Below, piece by piece: positions 15,856-25,497 of a DNA stretch of 64,000 nt (position 1 is its first letter; every line of letters starts with the position of its first letter). The stretch covers positions 62,001 through 126,000 of the forward strand of contig NZ_WRPK01000013.1 in assembly GCF_009755815.1 (NCBI RefSeq). Direction: 5' to 3'. The notes under the pieces were generated by a model. That model saw only the letters and a list, made by a program, of their open reading frames with translations, ran no database searches and was not told the DNA's origin. The position numbers and the translations under genes were made by a program. This DNA is from Flavisphingomonas formosensis (GTDB lineage Bacteria; Pseudomonadota; Alphaproteobacteria; Sphingomonadales; Sphingomonadaceae).

Positions 15856-16356
15856 TCAGGTGGCCGTCAGCCAGTCCACAAGCGGCTTCGTGAACCTCGT
15901 GTCTCCTCCTTGCAAGTCAGCCGATAGCCGCGCCGTGACTTCCTGAAATACCCAGCGATTGCCATCAGGATCGCTGAAGGAAGCGTAGCTTGCATAGCTT
16001 TTCCGCTCGGGATTGGGACCGCAGGCGATCTTGTCCGCATCGATATGGTGGAAGACACCGCCATCGTCATGGAACAGTTCGCCGATGCCGATTCCGTCCG
16101 CAATCAGTTGGTCGCGGACCGCGACGATATCCGAAACGATCAGGTGCAGCCCTTGAACCGAACCGGGCTCGGCCGTTGTAACTCCCTTGCCAAAGATGAT
16201 CGAGCATTCCGATCCTTGTGGGGTGAACTGAACGATGCGGTAATCCTCGTCAGAGGAATAGTCGATGTCGAGCCTCCACCCGAGGCGGTTATAGAATTGT
16301 TTCGCGCGATCGACATCCGAAACGGGGATCACGACGACTTCGAGCTTCATTTCCAT
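15856..16356 (-). CDS. VOC-family (glyoxalase/bleomycin resistance-like) protein
   Basis: A 166-residue vicinal-oxygen-chelate fold protein starting at ATG 16356, with GGAG upstream. It begins VVVIPVSDVDRAKQFYNRLGW, the usual first beta-alpha unit. It has SVQGLHLIVSDIVAVRDQL in the second module and ends YASFSDPDGNRWVFQEV, with the Glu metal ligand. It may act on a small thiol adduct, antibiotic or aromatic ring product; sequence does not say which. It lies 110 bp from the DJ-1-like gene, same strand. Confidence 0.88.
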   Translation of the reverse strand: MEMKLEVVVIPVSDVDRAKQFYNRLGWRLDIDYSSDEDYRIVQFTPQGSECSIIFGKGVTTAEPGSVQGLHLIVSDIVAVRDQLIADGIGIGELFHDDGGVFHHIDADKIACGPNPERKSYASYASFSDPDGNRWVFQEVTARLSADLQGGDTRFTKPLVDWLTAT

Positions 16357-16466
16357 GAGGAAAACTCCGGGGTTGGGACTCGGGCCTGGCGCGGTCATGT
16401 CTCAAGCTTGTTGGGGCGAACCGCGGAACTGCGACACCGCGTGCTGCAGGGACGGAAGGATCGGGG

Positions 16467-17174
16467 TCAGACGGCGCTCAGCTTCTCAGCCGGCTTCGGT
16501 GCTGCCAGCAACGCTAGAAGTGCTTCCGCTCCCGCAGTCGAGGAAGCGGGATTCTGCCCGGTGATCAGCAGCCCGTCCGTAATCGCGAAGCTCCCCCAGT
16601 TCGGGACTTTCTCGAAGAGACCGCCAAGCCGCTTGAGCTCGTCCTCGACAAGGAAGGGCACGACGTCAGTGAGCTGCACTTCCTCCTCTTCGTCATTTGT
16701 GAAGCCGGTGACGCGCTTTCCCTTCACGATGGGATCGCCCTTGTATGTCACCCGGTGAAGAACCGCAGGCGCATGACAGACCGCCGCAACCGGTTTTCCG
16801 CTGTTGTAAAAAGCCTCGATGAGCGCGATCGAGTCGGGGTTGTCGACAAGGTCCCACATAGGGCCGTGGCCACCGGGATAGAAAATTGCATCGAAATCTC
16901 CCGCGCGCATATCCGCGAGCTTCTGGGTGCTGGCGAAAACCTTCTGCGCCTCGGGATCCTGCTTGAAGCGAGCCATTGCTTCGGTCTGGTTCTCGGGAAG
17001 GTCGCTTTTAGGGTCCACTGGAGGCTGGCCGCCCTTGGGCGATGCGAGCGTGAGTTCGACCCCGGCGTCGCGGAATACATAATAAGGCGCCGCGCCCTCC
17101 TCTAGCCAGAATCCCGTCTTACGGCCCGTGTTGCCCAAAATGTCATGCGAGGTGAACACCATCAGAATTTTCAT
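16467..17174 (-). CDS. DJ-1/PfpI-family protein
   Basis: A 235-residue protein of the Hsp31-like branch of DJ-1/PfpI. It has IFYPGGHGPMWDL and the nucleophile elbow VAAVCHAPAVL with Cys in the strained turn, a Glu-rich insert (NDEEEEVQLTD), and a C-terminal LLITGQNPASS typical of this branch. Members act as glyoxalases, deglycases or chaperones. A GATACC-type dyad (17237-17253) lies 63 bp upstream of the start. Probably cytosolic. Confidence 0.9.
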   Translation of the reverse strand: MKILMVFTSHDILGNTGRKTGFWLEEGAAPYYVFRDAGVELTLASPKGGQPPVDPKSDLPENQTEAMARFKQDPEAQKVFASTQKLADMRAGDFDAIFYPGGHGPMWDLVDNPDSIALIEAFYNSGKPVAAVCHAPAVLHRVTYKGDPIVKGKRVTGFTNDEEEEVQLTDVVPFLVEDELKRLGGLFEKVPNWGSFAITDGLLITGQNPASSTAGAEALLALLAAPKPAEKLSAV

Positions 17175-17236
17175 GTCGTGCCTCCTTCGGCTTCAGTGCA
17201 TGGCGTCAATCTGTCACTTCGCGGGGCACCGGGAAA

Positions 17237-17253
17237 TCGGACGATAGTATCGG
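17237..17253. promoter_or_regulatory. GATACC-type dyad upstream of DJ-1-like gene
   Basis: The plus strand carries CGGACGATAGTATCGG; the core CGATAGTATCG is itself palindromic. It aligns with the perfect site at 38801-38814 over ATAGTATCGG. It lies 63 bp upstream of the DJ-1-like start. Confidence 0.4.
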
Positions 17254-17291
17254 AACAGCGCCAAGGGTCCGCAGTCAGGTAGGCGGCTTGC

Positions 17292-19796
17292 CTACCGGCC
17301 GAAAGGTCGAACGGTGAACCGCAACCAGAACTCGCGCCCACGCTCAAAGCCGCACACTGTCTCACCGGATCCCGCAGGCCCCTTGATGGGCGCCCCTGTC
17401 ACTATGCCGGGGAAAACGCCGCCGCCGCCCGGATAGTTGATGTTGAGGCAGCCGCCGGTAGTCAGGCGATCGGTCAGGTTGTTACCGATAAGCGCAAGCT
17501 CCCACCGGTCGTCGCGCGCCTTGAGCCTGATATCGGCGCCGATCTTGGCGAACGCACTTTGAAAGCCATTATCGCGGTTGCCGAGATCAACGACGTAGCG
17601 GGATGAATATTGGAGCCGCGCGCCCATTCCCAGCTCGAGGTTGCCGCCGACGGGCCGCACATAATCGGCGCGAGCCGCCACCTGCCAACGCGGTGCGCGA
17701 TGGAGGGGCGTGCCTGACAAATCCTGTCCGTTGTAACGGACAGGCGTGCCCAGCACAGGGTCGATGCTGAAGTAGCCGGCCGCAAGTTCGGCCGGATCAG
17801 TTACGGGGGTTGGCAACTGGTTGCAGCCCTCGATGACCGTCTGGCCGGGTTTGCAGTCTGCGTTGGCGAAGCGCGTGAAAGTGCCGTGATTCCAATTAAG
17901 CGATCCAGTAAAGCTTAGTCCGGGAACGCTGCCTGGGCGATAGCGCAGCGTGAGGTCGATGCCATAGACCTTCGCCGCGCCTGCGTTGACGGTTGCAAGC
18001 ACGGGCACGCCCGCGTCGGTGATCCGGATAATGCCTGCTTGCAACCCATTATAACGATAATAATAGCCGGCGAGATCAAAGAAGAATTGCCGGGCGCCGG
18101 CATGACCCTTGATGCCGACTTCACCGCCGCGGGCCCGCTCGTCACCAAATGAATTGTCGTCGCCCGGATTGAGCGCCTGATTGATGTTGTAGGAACCCGA
18201 TTTATAGCCTTGCTTGAACGCGCCGAAGAATGTCAGGTTGGGGTTCGGATACCAGCTGATGGTCAGCTCCGGCGACCAATTGCGCGAGTGCAGGCGGGGA
18301 AGCTGCGGCCTGATCGGTTCCCCTTCAATGCCGGTCACGACGCCAAGAACATCATAAGTAATCGGGGCGTCGCTACGCTTCTCGTTTGTCCAGCGCACGC
18401 CGCCCGCAATCTCGACCTGGGGCGCTGGGCGGAATCGGGCTTGCCCGAACAGCGCGAGCGAGCGGATGTCGACATCGTGTGAGCCTTGCAGCGCAATGCG
18501 TGGCAGACCATAGCGGGCGTTGCCGAAAAATCCGATATCGTTCGTGATATTGGCGCCTTGGAGGAAGACGCCCCCGGTAAAATCAAAGTCGCCTCCAAGG
18601 TTGGACGCGAGACGCAGCTCCTGGGTCGCTTCGCGCCGCCGAAATCCTTTGGTGATCGCAAGTGGCGCCATCGCTCCTCCTGCCCACGAGCCGTTCTGAA
18701 GTGCATCGACCCTGATCCGATAATAGCCAGTCAGTGAGGTCAGCGTGAATTGCGGCGTGAGAGGCCAGTTCATTTCCAGCGTGCCGAAGTGCTGGCCGGT
18801 TTCGGTGAAGTTGACACCGCCATTGGGCACGCTGAAGGCGTTTGGATCGACATCGACGATATTGAGGTTGCGATCGGCCTTGCAATCCTCGTTCGCGCTA
18901 TATTGTGACGGCAGGTCGAGGCCGATCGAAGGGAGATAGTTGAACCTCCCGTCTGGGCAGCGGACGAGCTGTTCCTGCAAGCCGCCGAGGCGGCGGTCGT
19001 GGGTGATGTTGAGCTTGAGCCGCGCGGTGAAATCGGGACTCGGGTGAAATAGAGCGGTCAGGCGCAGATAAAGCGCGTGACTCTTGCCAAAGCGGTTGTC
19101 GGGCTGCATCGCGCCGCTTTCCGGAATTGCGATAGCGGTGTTCCGGAAATAGCCATCGCTCGAAGCGTATTGCGAAGAAAGCCGCAGTCCCAGACCGTCG
19201 GTGACCGGTCCCGAGAGAATGAGGCGCGCCTGCCATTCGCGCGCCTCGGCTTCATAGGCTGCGCTTCCGACGATCTCGGTGTGATCCCCCGGATCGGCCG
19301 TCCGGATGGCGATGACGCCCCCTGGGCTATTCTTCCCGAAGAAGAGCGGCTGCGGACCCTTGAGAATTTCGACCCGTTCCATGTCGAAAATACCGATCGA
19401 ATAGGCAGCGCCCTGTCCAAGTGGCAGTCCGTCGAGATTGAGCGCGACCGATTGGTCGACCCCCGGATCGAGCGGACTCGAGCCGATGCCGCGGAGCGAA
19501 ACTTCGGTGCCCACCTCGAGCGGTGCTGCGCCAAGCACGAGTCCCGGCGTGAGGGCGGCGATGTCATAAAGGTCGGTGGCTTGGTTGCTGCTCAGTTCGT
19601 CCGCCGGTAGCACTGTGGCCACGACAGGTACTCGCAATGCCGCTTCCTCACGCTTGCGGGCAGTGATGATGATCTCGTCCTGATCGACGATTTGCGCCAC
19701 CGCCGGGAGCGCTTGTCCTAACATACCGGAGACGAGAATGGTGCCGCAAATCGCGATGCGCATCCACAACGAGGTTCTCCCGGATGTCGGCTGCAT
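17292..19796 (-). CDS. TonB-dependent outer membrane receptor
   Basis: An 834-residue receptor. A signal peptide (about residues 1-35, cut near AVAQ) leads to the plug domain with IIITARKREEAALRVPV, LRGIGSSPLDPGVDQSV, LDGLPLGQGAAYSIGIF and ILKGPQPLFFGKNSPGG. The rest is the beta-barrel, ending REFWLRFTVRPFG with a terminal aromatic-type signature. GGGAG precedes the ATG. Such receptors import scarce large or hydrophobic solutes using TonB energy, and sphingomonads use many for catabolic substrates. It lies next to crotonase and catabolic genes. A decayed homologue of its N-terminus is at 34025-34419. Confidence 0.95.
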   Translation of the reverse strand: MQPTSGRTSLWMRIAICGTILVSGMLGQALPAVAQIVDQDEIIITARKREEAALRVPVVATVLPADELSSNQATDLYDIAALTPGLVLGAAPLEVGTEVSLRGIGSSPLDPGVDQSVALNLDGLPLGQGAAYSIGIFDMERVEILKGPQPLFFGKNSPGGVIAIRTADPGDHTEIVGSAAYEAEAREWQARLILSGPVTDGLGLRLSSQYASSDGYFRNTAIAIPESGAMQPDNRFGKSHALYLRLTALFHPSPDFTARLKLNITHDRRLGGLQEQLVRCPDGRFNYLPSIGLDLPSQYSANEDCKADRNLNIVDVDPNAFSVPNGGVNFTETGQHFGTLEMNWPLTPQFTLTSLTGYYRIRVDALQNGSWAGGAMAPLAITKGFRRREATQELRLASNLGGDFDFTGGVFLQGANITNDIGFFGNARYGLPRIALQGSHDVDIRSLALFGQARFRPAPQVEIAGGVRWTNEKRSDAPITYDVLGVVTGIEGEPIRPQLPRLHSRNWSPELTISWYPNPNLTFFGAFKQGYKSGSYNINQALNPGDDNSFGDERARGGEVGIKGHAGARQFFFDLAGYYYRYNGLQAGIIRITDAGVPVLATVNAGAAKVYGIDLTLRYRPGSVPGLSFTGSLNWNHGTFTRFANADCKPGQTVIEGCNQLPTPVTDPAELAAGYFSIDPVLGTPVRYNGQDLSGTPLHRAPRWQVAARADYVRPVGGNLELGMGARLQYSSRYVVDLGNRDNGFQSAFAKIGADIRLKARDDRWELALIGNNLTDRLTTGGCLNINYPGGGGVFPGIVTGAPIKGPAGSGETVCGFERGREFWLRFTVRPFGR

Positions 19797-19959
19797 GTTT
19801 CTCCCGCCTGATCGGATATGGCCTCAGCGTTCGATCATTATGCCCGCCGCGCGGTGCGAGCGCTATTGATATGAAGGTATTGCCTCGGAGGACGTTTCAC
19901 CGGTTACTCGGCAGCTGTAGTGCCGCAAATATTCTGGTGTAGTGTCGCATCCTCCGGAT

Positions 19960-20784
19960 TTACTGGTTCGGGTCGGCGACATGGCGCCCGAGCTCGAACT
20001 CGATCGCGGACCGCGTCTGAAGCCCGCGATCCAGAAGTCGGGCCATGCGCGCGCGCGTATCGGACCGCGCGGTCGATACGAAGAACTGGTCGAGCGCCGG
20101 CGGAAACAGGGTGTCGTCTGGCAAGGTTACCTGATCGACGAGCATCTTGGTCTCCGCGATCGCATATTTCTCGAAACCGGCAATCCGGCGAGCAAAGCGG
20201 TTCACAAATTCATCAAGCTCGTCGTCGGGTACCGCGCGATTCACGTACCCGTAACGCTCGGCGAGATCGCCGGGAAAGTCGTCGGCGCCAAGCACGATCT
20301 CGAGCGCTCGCCCTCGGCCGACCAGTCCGCCGAGCCGAGCCATGGGGTTGGCGCCCGGAACCGCCCCAACGCCGACCTCGAACTGGCCAAGAACAGCCTT
20401 TTCGGAGCTAGCAAAACGCAAGTCGCACGCGAGCGCAAACTCGCTCCCCGCGCCGCGCGCGCGTCCGCGGAGGGAAGCGATCGAGACGACCGGCGCGCGG
20501 GCGAGGCGCGCGAGAACGTCGAGCCAGGGGTGCATACCCGTCGGGCCCTTGGGCAATGCCGCCGTTCTCGCCTTGTCGACGAGCACGTCGTAATGCGCGA
20601 GGAAGAAATCCGGGTCCTCGCTGGCGAAGACGATTACCTTGATCTCGGGGTCGACCTCGAGCCGCCCGACGATGTCCGACAGTTCCTCGATTGTGTCGAG
20701 ATCGATGAGATTGATGGGGGGGTTCGAGATCGCCGCCTGCCAATAGCCTCGCGTAACTTCATCGATGCGGATTTGTCGGGCCAT
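19960..20784 (-). CDS. enoyl-CoA hydratase/isomerase-family protein
   Basis: A 274-residue crotonase-fold protein. It has PPINLIDLDTIEELSDIV, the oxyanion strand VVSIASLRGRARGAGSEFALACDLRFAS, and GQFEVGVGAVPGANPMARL. The catalytic Glu of true hydratases is not obvious at the expected place (FEVGVGAVPG), so it may be an isomerase, hydrolase or a protein with another role. ATG 20784 is preferred over the long upstream extension. A close paralogue with a signal peptide is at 31203. It lies downstream of a GATACC-type dyad. Confidence 0.85.
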   Translation of the reverse strand: MARQIRIDEVTRGYWQAAISNPPINLIDLDTIEELSDIVGRLEVDPEIKVIVFASEDPDFFLAHYDVLVDKARTAALPKGPTGMHPWLDVLARLARAPVVSIASLRGRARGAGSEFALACDLRFASSEKAVLGQFEVGVGAVPGANPMARLGGLVGRGRALEIVLGADDFPGDLAERYGYVNRAVPDDELDEFVNRFARRIAGFEKYAIAETKMLVDQVTLPDDTLFPPALDQFFVSTARSDTRARMARLLDRGLQTRSAIEFELGRHVADPNQ

Positions 20785-21356
20785 GTCTGCGCCTCGCTGG
20801 CTGATCGGGATCGGTCCCCGCCATCGAGATTGTGCCGTCACAGCCTCCGGCGAAACTGGACGAACGTATCGCCGATACCTTCGTCTCAATCCTATGCGTG
20901 GCGTTGGCTGGCCGCACTTTCCGCAATTCCTCGGCTCGAGGAATTTACATGCGGGCGTGGCTTCCTTCGGGCGTTAACGTCCATTCAATGCTACCCTCAA
21001 CATGCCCCGAAAGCTCGAGCTCTGCAATCTGGCGAGGTAAGGTTAGCCGATGGTCGCCTGTAAAAAGTTGCCCACGGTGCGTCAGACGATGATGATTCCG
21101 ATGACGATGGCCGCGGCTGCAGGATGAACCGCAGGCTACCGTCCTTCTCGACGCTTTGCATCGGTCGGCGGCCACACTCTCAAATCGCGAAACGATACGA
21201 TCGTGCAATCGCAATTGCCGGACCAACAGCCGACATCGAGGAATAGCTTGGTGTCTCAAGCTTCGTGATCGGCGAACGCGAATGTTTGGCCATTCTCGGT
21301 TTCTCTCGATGGTTGCATGAATATGCTGGACGCAGGCTCAAATTTTCGGACGGATC
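20785..21356. other. divergent control region with a possible kinase remnant
   Basis: 572 bp between the leftward crotonase and the rightward LysR gene. GATACCTTCGTCTC at 20874-20887 fits the regional dyad family but also resembles the attachment-like repeat at 45638. On the minus strand, 20945 to about 21070 encodes an end resembling a HisKA_2-type kinase C-terminus (GSIEWTLTPEGSHARM, compare GMVEWSFTAEGCLVLV in the kinase at 42820). Frame breaks lie upstream, so I treat it as a possible remnant. Confidence 0.35.
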
Positions 21357-22277
21357 ATGGATCGCATCGACTTGATGAATATCTTTGTCACGGCGGTCGA
21401 CGAGGGCAGCCTTGTCGGCGCTGCTCGGCGCCTGCGTCGTTCGCCAACCGCGATCAGCCGCGCGATCGCGTCGCTCGAGGGGCATCTGGGCGTCGAACTG
21501 CTTCACCGGACGACGCGCAGCATCAGGCTCAGCGAAGCGGGTCAGCGCTATGCGGCATCGTGTCGGCGCATCCTCGCCGAACTCGAGGAGGCGGACCTGC
21601 TTGCCGGCGGGGAACGATCCGCACCGCGCGGCATGCTGACGCTGTCGGCACCGCCGATCAGCGGCGAGGAGGTCTTGCGGCCGATCCTCGACGAATTTCT
21701 TGCAGCCTATCCGATGGTTTCGGCGCGTCTGCTCCTCGTGGACCGGTCGGTAAATCTGGTGGACGAAGGCGTCGATGTCGCGCTTCGCGTCGGGCAGCTT
21801 CCGGACTCTTCACTCGTTGCAACGCGCGTCGGCGACGGAGTGCGGCGGGTGGTCGTCGCATCGCCGCAGTATCTGAGCGAGCATCCGCTGATCGAAGAGC
21901 CTGCCGATATCGCGGGGCACCAGATTGTTTCGCTGACCCATTTCGGAATCGAAGCGTGGGCCTTCGGCAGCGGACCGGCGGCGCGCACCATCCATTTTCC
22001 GCCGCGACTGATCGTGAACACGGTGCGCGCTGCGGTCGGATCGGCGGTGGGCGGGCGTGGGCTGACACGCGTCTATTCCTACCATGTCGCGCGCGAAGTA
22101 AAGGAGGGGTTGCTCACGATCGTTCTGGCCGAAGCCGAGCCGGAACCGCAGCCTGTGCACCTGTTGGCCCCCGGCGGACGGATGGCGGTGCCCAAGGTCC
22201 GCGCATTCATCGATTTCGCCACCCCGCGGCTTCGTGCCGCCTTCGCGAGACTCGCGATCGACGCGCGCGAACTTTAG
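21357..22277 (+). CDS. LysR-family transcriptional regulator
   Basis: A 306-residue LysR protein starting at ATG 21357. The N-terminal helix-turn-helix is LVGAARRLRRSPTAISRAIASLE, and the effector domain has LTLSAPPISGEEVLRPIL and VDVALRVGQLPDSSLVATRVG, similar in style to the regulator at 5622. It precedes the SDR, tautomerase, nitronate monooxygenase and DUF3237 genes in the same direction and is their likely regulator. No clear LysR dyad like CATTCC-N5-GGAATG is seen here, so its operator differs. Confidence 0.92.
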   Translation: MDRIDLMNIFVTAVDEGSLVGAARRLRRSPTAISRAIASLEGHLGVELLHRTTRSIRLSEAGQRYAASCRRILAELEEADLLAGGERSAPRGMLTLSAPPISGEEVLRPILDEFLAAYPMVSARLLLVDRSVNLVDEGVDVALRVGQLPDSSLVATRVGDGVRRVVVASPQYLSEHPLIEEPADIAGHQIVSLTHFGIEAWAFGSGPAARTIHFPPRLIVNTVRAAVGSAVGGRGLTRVYSYHVAREVKEGLLTIVLAEAEPEPQPVHLLAPGGRMAVPKVRAFIDFATPRLRAAFARLAIDAREL

Positions 22278-22430
22278 CTCCATCATTATCCCGATGCGCG
22301 GCAGAATGTCTGCCGGCGAAGATCGATTATCTCGGCATTGCGCCAAACCTACTTTGCTCCCGTCGGCGCAAGGCGCGCCGTACGGGCGAGCTTTCCCGTC
22401 CCGTCTTCACATGCGCAAAGGTTCAATGTC

Positions 22431-23141
22431 ATGAGCAATGCACAAAAAGTCGCCGTCATTACCGGCGCTTCGCAGGGTATCGGCGCCGCACTCGTTGACG
22501 CCTATCTCGACCGTGGGTATCGCGTCGTCGCGACCTCGCGTTCTATCCAGCCGTCGAGCAATCCCGACGTGCTGGCGATTGCCGGCGACATCGGCGACCC
22601 CGAAACCGGTCCGCGCGTCATTGCCGCCGCGCTCGAACAATTCGGCCGCGTCGACACGCTCGTCAACAACGCCGGCATCTTCGTCGCGAGCCCCTTCACC
22701 GGCTACAGCGCCGATCAATATACCAGCGTCGTATCGACCAACCTCAACGGCTTTTTCTACATCACGCAGGCCGCGGTCGCGGCGATGGAAGCGGCGGGGC
22801 GCGGCCATGTCGTCAGCATCACGACGAGCCTTGTGGATCACGCCAATTCGAACGTCCCGTCGGTGCTTGCCTCACTGTCGAAGGGCGGCATCAATGCGGC
22901 GACCAAGAGCCTCGCGGTCGAATATGCAAAGCGCGGTCTCCGCGTGAATGCCGTGTCGCCGGGCATCATCAAGACCCCGATGCACGCCCCCGAAACGCAC
23001 GAGTTCCTCTCGGCGCTGCACCCGGTCGGCCATATGGGCGAAACGTCGGACATCGTCGATGCCGTCCTCTTTCTCGAAAATGCGCCCTTCGTGACGGGCG
23101 AGATCCTGCACGTCGATGGCGGCCAGTCGGCCGGCCATTAA
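22431..23141 (+). CDS. short-chain dehydrogenase/reductase
   Basis: A 236-residue classical [20 protein letters not shown] and [10 protein letters not shown] are present, and [17 protein letters not shown] closes the protein. The usual YxxxK is replaced by [10 protein letters not shown]: Ser/Leu stand where Tyr is expected and only the Lys is kept, so catalysis by the standard tetrad is doubtful. It is the first of four closely spaced genes (tautomerase 24 bp later, nitronate monooxygenase, DUF3237). Confidence 0.85.
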   Translation: MSNAQKVAVITGASQGIGAALVDAYLDRGYRVVATSRSIQPSSNPDVLAIAGDIGDPETGPRVIAAALEQFGRVDTLVNNAGIFVASPFTGYSADQYTSVVSTNLNGFFYITQAAVAAMEAAGRGHVVSITTSLVDHANSNVPSVLASLSKGGINAATKSLAVEYAKRGLRVNAVSPGIIKTPMHAPETHEFLSALHPVGHMGETSDIVDAVLFLENAPFVTGEILHVDGGQSAGH

Positions 23142-23165
23142 TCGGCTCAGCCAAGGAGAAAGACC

Positions 23166-23402
23166 ATGCCTATCATCACCGTCCAATTGACCCGGGAAGG
23201 TACCGAACCCGGTGCCGATCATGTGACCGCAGAACAGAAGGCCGCGATCTACAAGGGGATGAGCCAAGTCCTGCTCGACGTGCTCGGAAAGCCGCTCGAC
23301 TGGACATGGGTTGTCTTCCAGGAAGTCGAGATGGAAGATTGGGGCTGGGGCGGTATGCCCGTCGCCGAGTATCGCAAGAAGCTCGCGGCAGCCTCCGGCT
23401 GA
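23166..23402 (+). CDS. 4-oxalocrotonate tautomerase-family protein
   Basis: A 78-residue tautomerase. After Met removal Pro would be the N-terminal catalytic base (PIITVQL), as in the 4-OT family. [20 protein letters not shown] follows the usual pattern of the longer cis-CaaD/4-OT-like members. AAGGAG precedes the ATG. Such enzymes isomerise enol/keto acids in aromatic breakdown or dehalogenate small acids. It lies in an operon with SDR and nitronate monooxygenase. Confidence 0.9.
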   Translation: MPIITVQLTREGTEPGADHVTAEQKAAIYKGMSQVLLDVLGKPLDWTWVVFQEVEMEDWGWGGMPVAEYRKKLAAASG

Positions 23403-23425
23403 TCTGCTCGACCTTGGAGACGATT

Positions 23426-24496
23426 ATGAACACCCGCCATCTTACCAGCTTGCTTGGCATCGAATTGCCGATCATCCAGGCACCGATGGCGGGTGTCTCT
23501 TCGCCTGCCATGGCCGCGGCCGTCAGCAATGCGGGCGCGCTCGGCTCGATCGGGGTCGGCGCGACCGACGCCGAGGGAGCGCGTGCCATGATTGCCGCGG
23601 TCCGCGAGCGAAGTGCGAGGCCTTTCAACGTCAATCTCTTCTGCCACGCGCCCGCTGTCGCCGATGCGGCGATCGAAGCCGCGTGGATTGCCCGCCTCGC
23701 GCCGCTGTTCGCCGAATTCGACGTGGATGCGCCGCACGTGCTGGACGAAATCTACCGTAGCTTCGTCGACGACGAACCGATGCTGCAAATGCTACTCGAC
23801 GAGCGGCCGACGATCATCAGCTTTCATTTTGGCTTGCCTTCCGAACTGGCAATCCAGGCGCTGCACGATGCCGGCGTCACGTTGCTCGCATCCGCGACCA
23901 GCCTTGACGAAGCGCGGATCGCAGAGCGTGCTGGCGTCGATGCCGTCGTTGCGCAGGGATGGGAGGCTGGCGGGCATCGCGGCGTCTTCGATCCCAACGC
24001 GCCCGACGATCGGCTCGGCACGATGGCGCTCACGCGGCTGCTCGTCGATGCGATCGAACTTCCGGTCATTGCGGCGGGCGGTATCATGGACGGTGCGGGC
24101 ATTGCCGCCGCGCTGGATCTGGGCGCCGCGGCGGCGCAGCTCGGCACCGCCTTTATCGCCTGCGACGAAAGCCTGGCCGATGCCGGCTATCGGGCCGCGC
24201 TGGCGAGCGACGCCGCGCTGCATACGCAAATGGTGCGCGCGGTGTCAGGGCGCCCGGCGCGCATATTGGCAAACCGGTTCGCCGCGCTTGATGACGAGGT
24301 TTCGGCGACGCAGATCCCGACCTACCCGATCGCCTATGACTTGGGAAAAGCACTGCACGCGGCGGCCAAGTCGCGTGGCGAACATGGTTTTGGTGCGCAA
24401 TGGGCGGGACAGGGGGCGCCGATGGCGCGCGCCATGCCCGCCGGCGACCTCGTCGCAACGCTGGCGGCCGAGATATCAGCGGCCCGAAAGCCGTGA
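23426..24496 (+). CDS. nitronate monooxygenase (2-nitropropane dioxygenase family)
   Basis: A 356-residue FMN-dependent TIM-barrel enzyme. It has [20 protein letters not shown] at the start, [13 protein letters not shown] (phosphate-binding region and His), [18 protein letters not shown] and the [10 protein letters not shown] loop. It should oxidise alkyl nitronates, or act on related activated carbon acids. The gene lies between the tautomerase and a DUF3237 gene with short gaps. Confidence 0.92.
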   Translation: MNTRHLTSLLGIELPIIQAPMAGVSSPAMAAAVSNAGALGSIGVGATDAEGARAMIAAVRERSARPFNVNLFCHAPAVADAAIEAAWIARLAPLFAEFDVDAPHVLDEIYRSFVDDEPMLQMLLDERPTIISFHFGLPSELAIQALHDAGVTLLASATSLDEARIAERAGVDAVVAQGWEAGGHRGVFDPNAPDDRLGTMALTRLLVDAIELPVIAAGGIMDGAGIAAALDLGAAAAQLGTAFIACDESLADAGYRAALASDAALHTQMVRAVSGRPARILANRFAALDDEVSATQIPTYPIAYDLGKALHAAAKSRGEHGFGAQWAGQGAPMARAMPAGDLVATLAAEISAARKP

Positions 24497-24510
24497 AAGG
24501 ATCAGGCAAA

Positions 24511-24999
24511 ATGGATGATTTCGGCGAAGCCTTTGCCGCGCTCGGCGAGCTGCGCGCGCGCGCGCTGTTCGTGATGAAGGTCGGCGTCGATCATATCCAT
24601 GCAATCGGCGGACCAGCCGGAATCGACCGGCGCGTCGGCGAGATGGTGGCCGGGCGTTTCGCGGGCGAGCGCCTGTCGGGCGATGTCCTGACCGGCGGCG
24701 CCGACTGGCAGATCGTGCGCGCCGACGGCGCAATCCTGCTCGACGCGCGGGTCGTGCTGCGCACCTATGACGGCGCCGAGATTGCGATGGAATATACGGG
24801 CATCCGTACCGGGCCGGCCGACATTATCGCGCGGCTGGGGCGCGGCGAGCTGGTCGATCCTGCCGACTATTATTTTCGCATCGCGCCGCGCTTTTCGACG
24901 TCCGATCCGAGATACGAATGGCTGAACCGCATTATGGCGGTCGGCATCGGGCACCGGCTTCCCGAAGGACCTGTCTACAGCGTGTTCGAGATTGTCTGA
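24511..24999 (+). CDS. DUF3237-family protein
   Basis: A 162-residue protein with the DUF3237 pattern: GGPAGIDRRVGEMVAGRFAG, then LSGDVLTGGADWQIVRADG, LDARVVLRTYDGAEIAMEYTG and YYFRIAPRFSTSDPRYEWLNR. AAAGGA lies 9 nt before ATG 24511; a GTG at 24493 is an alternative start. The function of the family is unknown, but members often sit in catabolic operons beside SDRs and flavoenzymes, as here. It ends the rightward operon and is convergent with msrB. Confidence 0.88.
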   Translation: MDDFGEAFAALGELRARALFVMKVGVDHIHAIGGPAGIDRRVGEMVAGRFAGERLSGDVLTGGADWQIVRADGAILLDARVVLRTYDGAEIAMEYTGIRTGPADIIARLGRGELVDPADYYFRIAPRFSTSDPRYEWLNRIMAVGIGHRLPEGPVYSVFEIV

Positions 25000-25011
25000 G
25001 GGCGGCAGGAT

Positions 25012-25497
25012 TTATCCCCGCCATACCAGTCCTTCAGGCGCGCCGCGGCCGAGACGGTCGGGGAGCGTTTCCCCGACGGCGACGAGCTCGAGCGAGCCGC
25101 TGTTGATGCAATAGCGCAGGCCCGTCGGCAGCGGCCCGTCGGGGAAGACATGCCCCTGATGCGATCCGCAGCGCGCGCAGACGATCTCGGCACGGATCAT
25201 GCCGTAGCGCCTGTCTTCGATCGTCTGGAGATGGTCGGCACTGAACGGCGTCGTGAAGCTCGGCCAGCCGGTGCCGCTTTCGAACTTGGCGCCGGCGCGG
25301 AAGAGCGGCAGGCCGCAGAGGCGGCAGCAATAGACGCCCTCGCGCTTTTCATAAAGGAAGAGGCCGCAAAAGGGTGCTTCCTCCGCGTGGTCGAGGAGGA
25401 GGCTGCGCTCCTCGTCGGTGAGCGCGGCGGCGAGGTCGTGCCGTTGCAGCCGTGTCAGCGGCGCCAGGTCGAACAGGTCGCTCCCGACCTCAGCCAC
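25012..25497 (-). CDS. msrB: peptide-methionine (R)-S-oxide reductase
   Basis: A 161-residue MsrB. It has GTGWPSFTTPF, both zinc Cys pairs (CRLCGLPLF and CARCGSHQGHVFPDG), and the catalytic Cys motif RYCINSGSLEL. It repairs R-methionine sulfoxide in proteins using thioredoxin. GTG 25497 is chosen: it overlaps the stop of the upstream hydrolase as GTGGCTGA, and the preceding open frame has no family features. This coupling implies the hydrolase and msrB are one transcript. Confidence 0.93.
   Translation of the reverse strand: MAEVGSDLFDLAPLTRLQRHDLAAALTDEERSLLLDHAEEAPFCGLFLYEKREGVYCCRLCGLPLFRAGAKFESGTGWPSFTTPFSADHLQTIEDRRYGMIRAEIVCARCGSHQGHVFPDGPLPTGLRYCINSGSLELVAVGETLPDRLGRGAPEGLVWRG

Noticed and set aside
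20874-20887. Treating GATACCTTCGTCTC as a firm regulon site
   Set aside because: It matches the attachment-like GATACCTTCGTC at 45638 as well as the regional dyad, so its nature is ambiguous; it is listed only as part of the intergenic description and the dyad family.
19942-21063. A 373-codon plus-strand frame
   Set aside because: Antisense to the crotonase gene at 19960-20784; no recognisable protein features.
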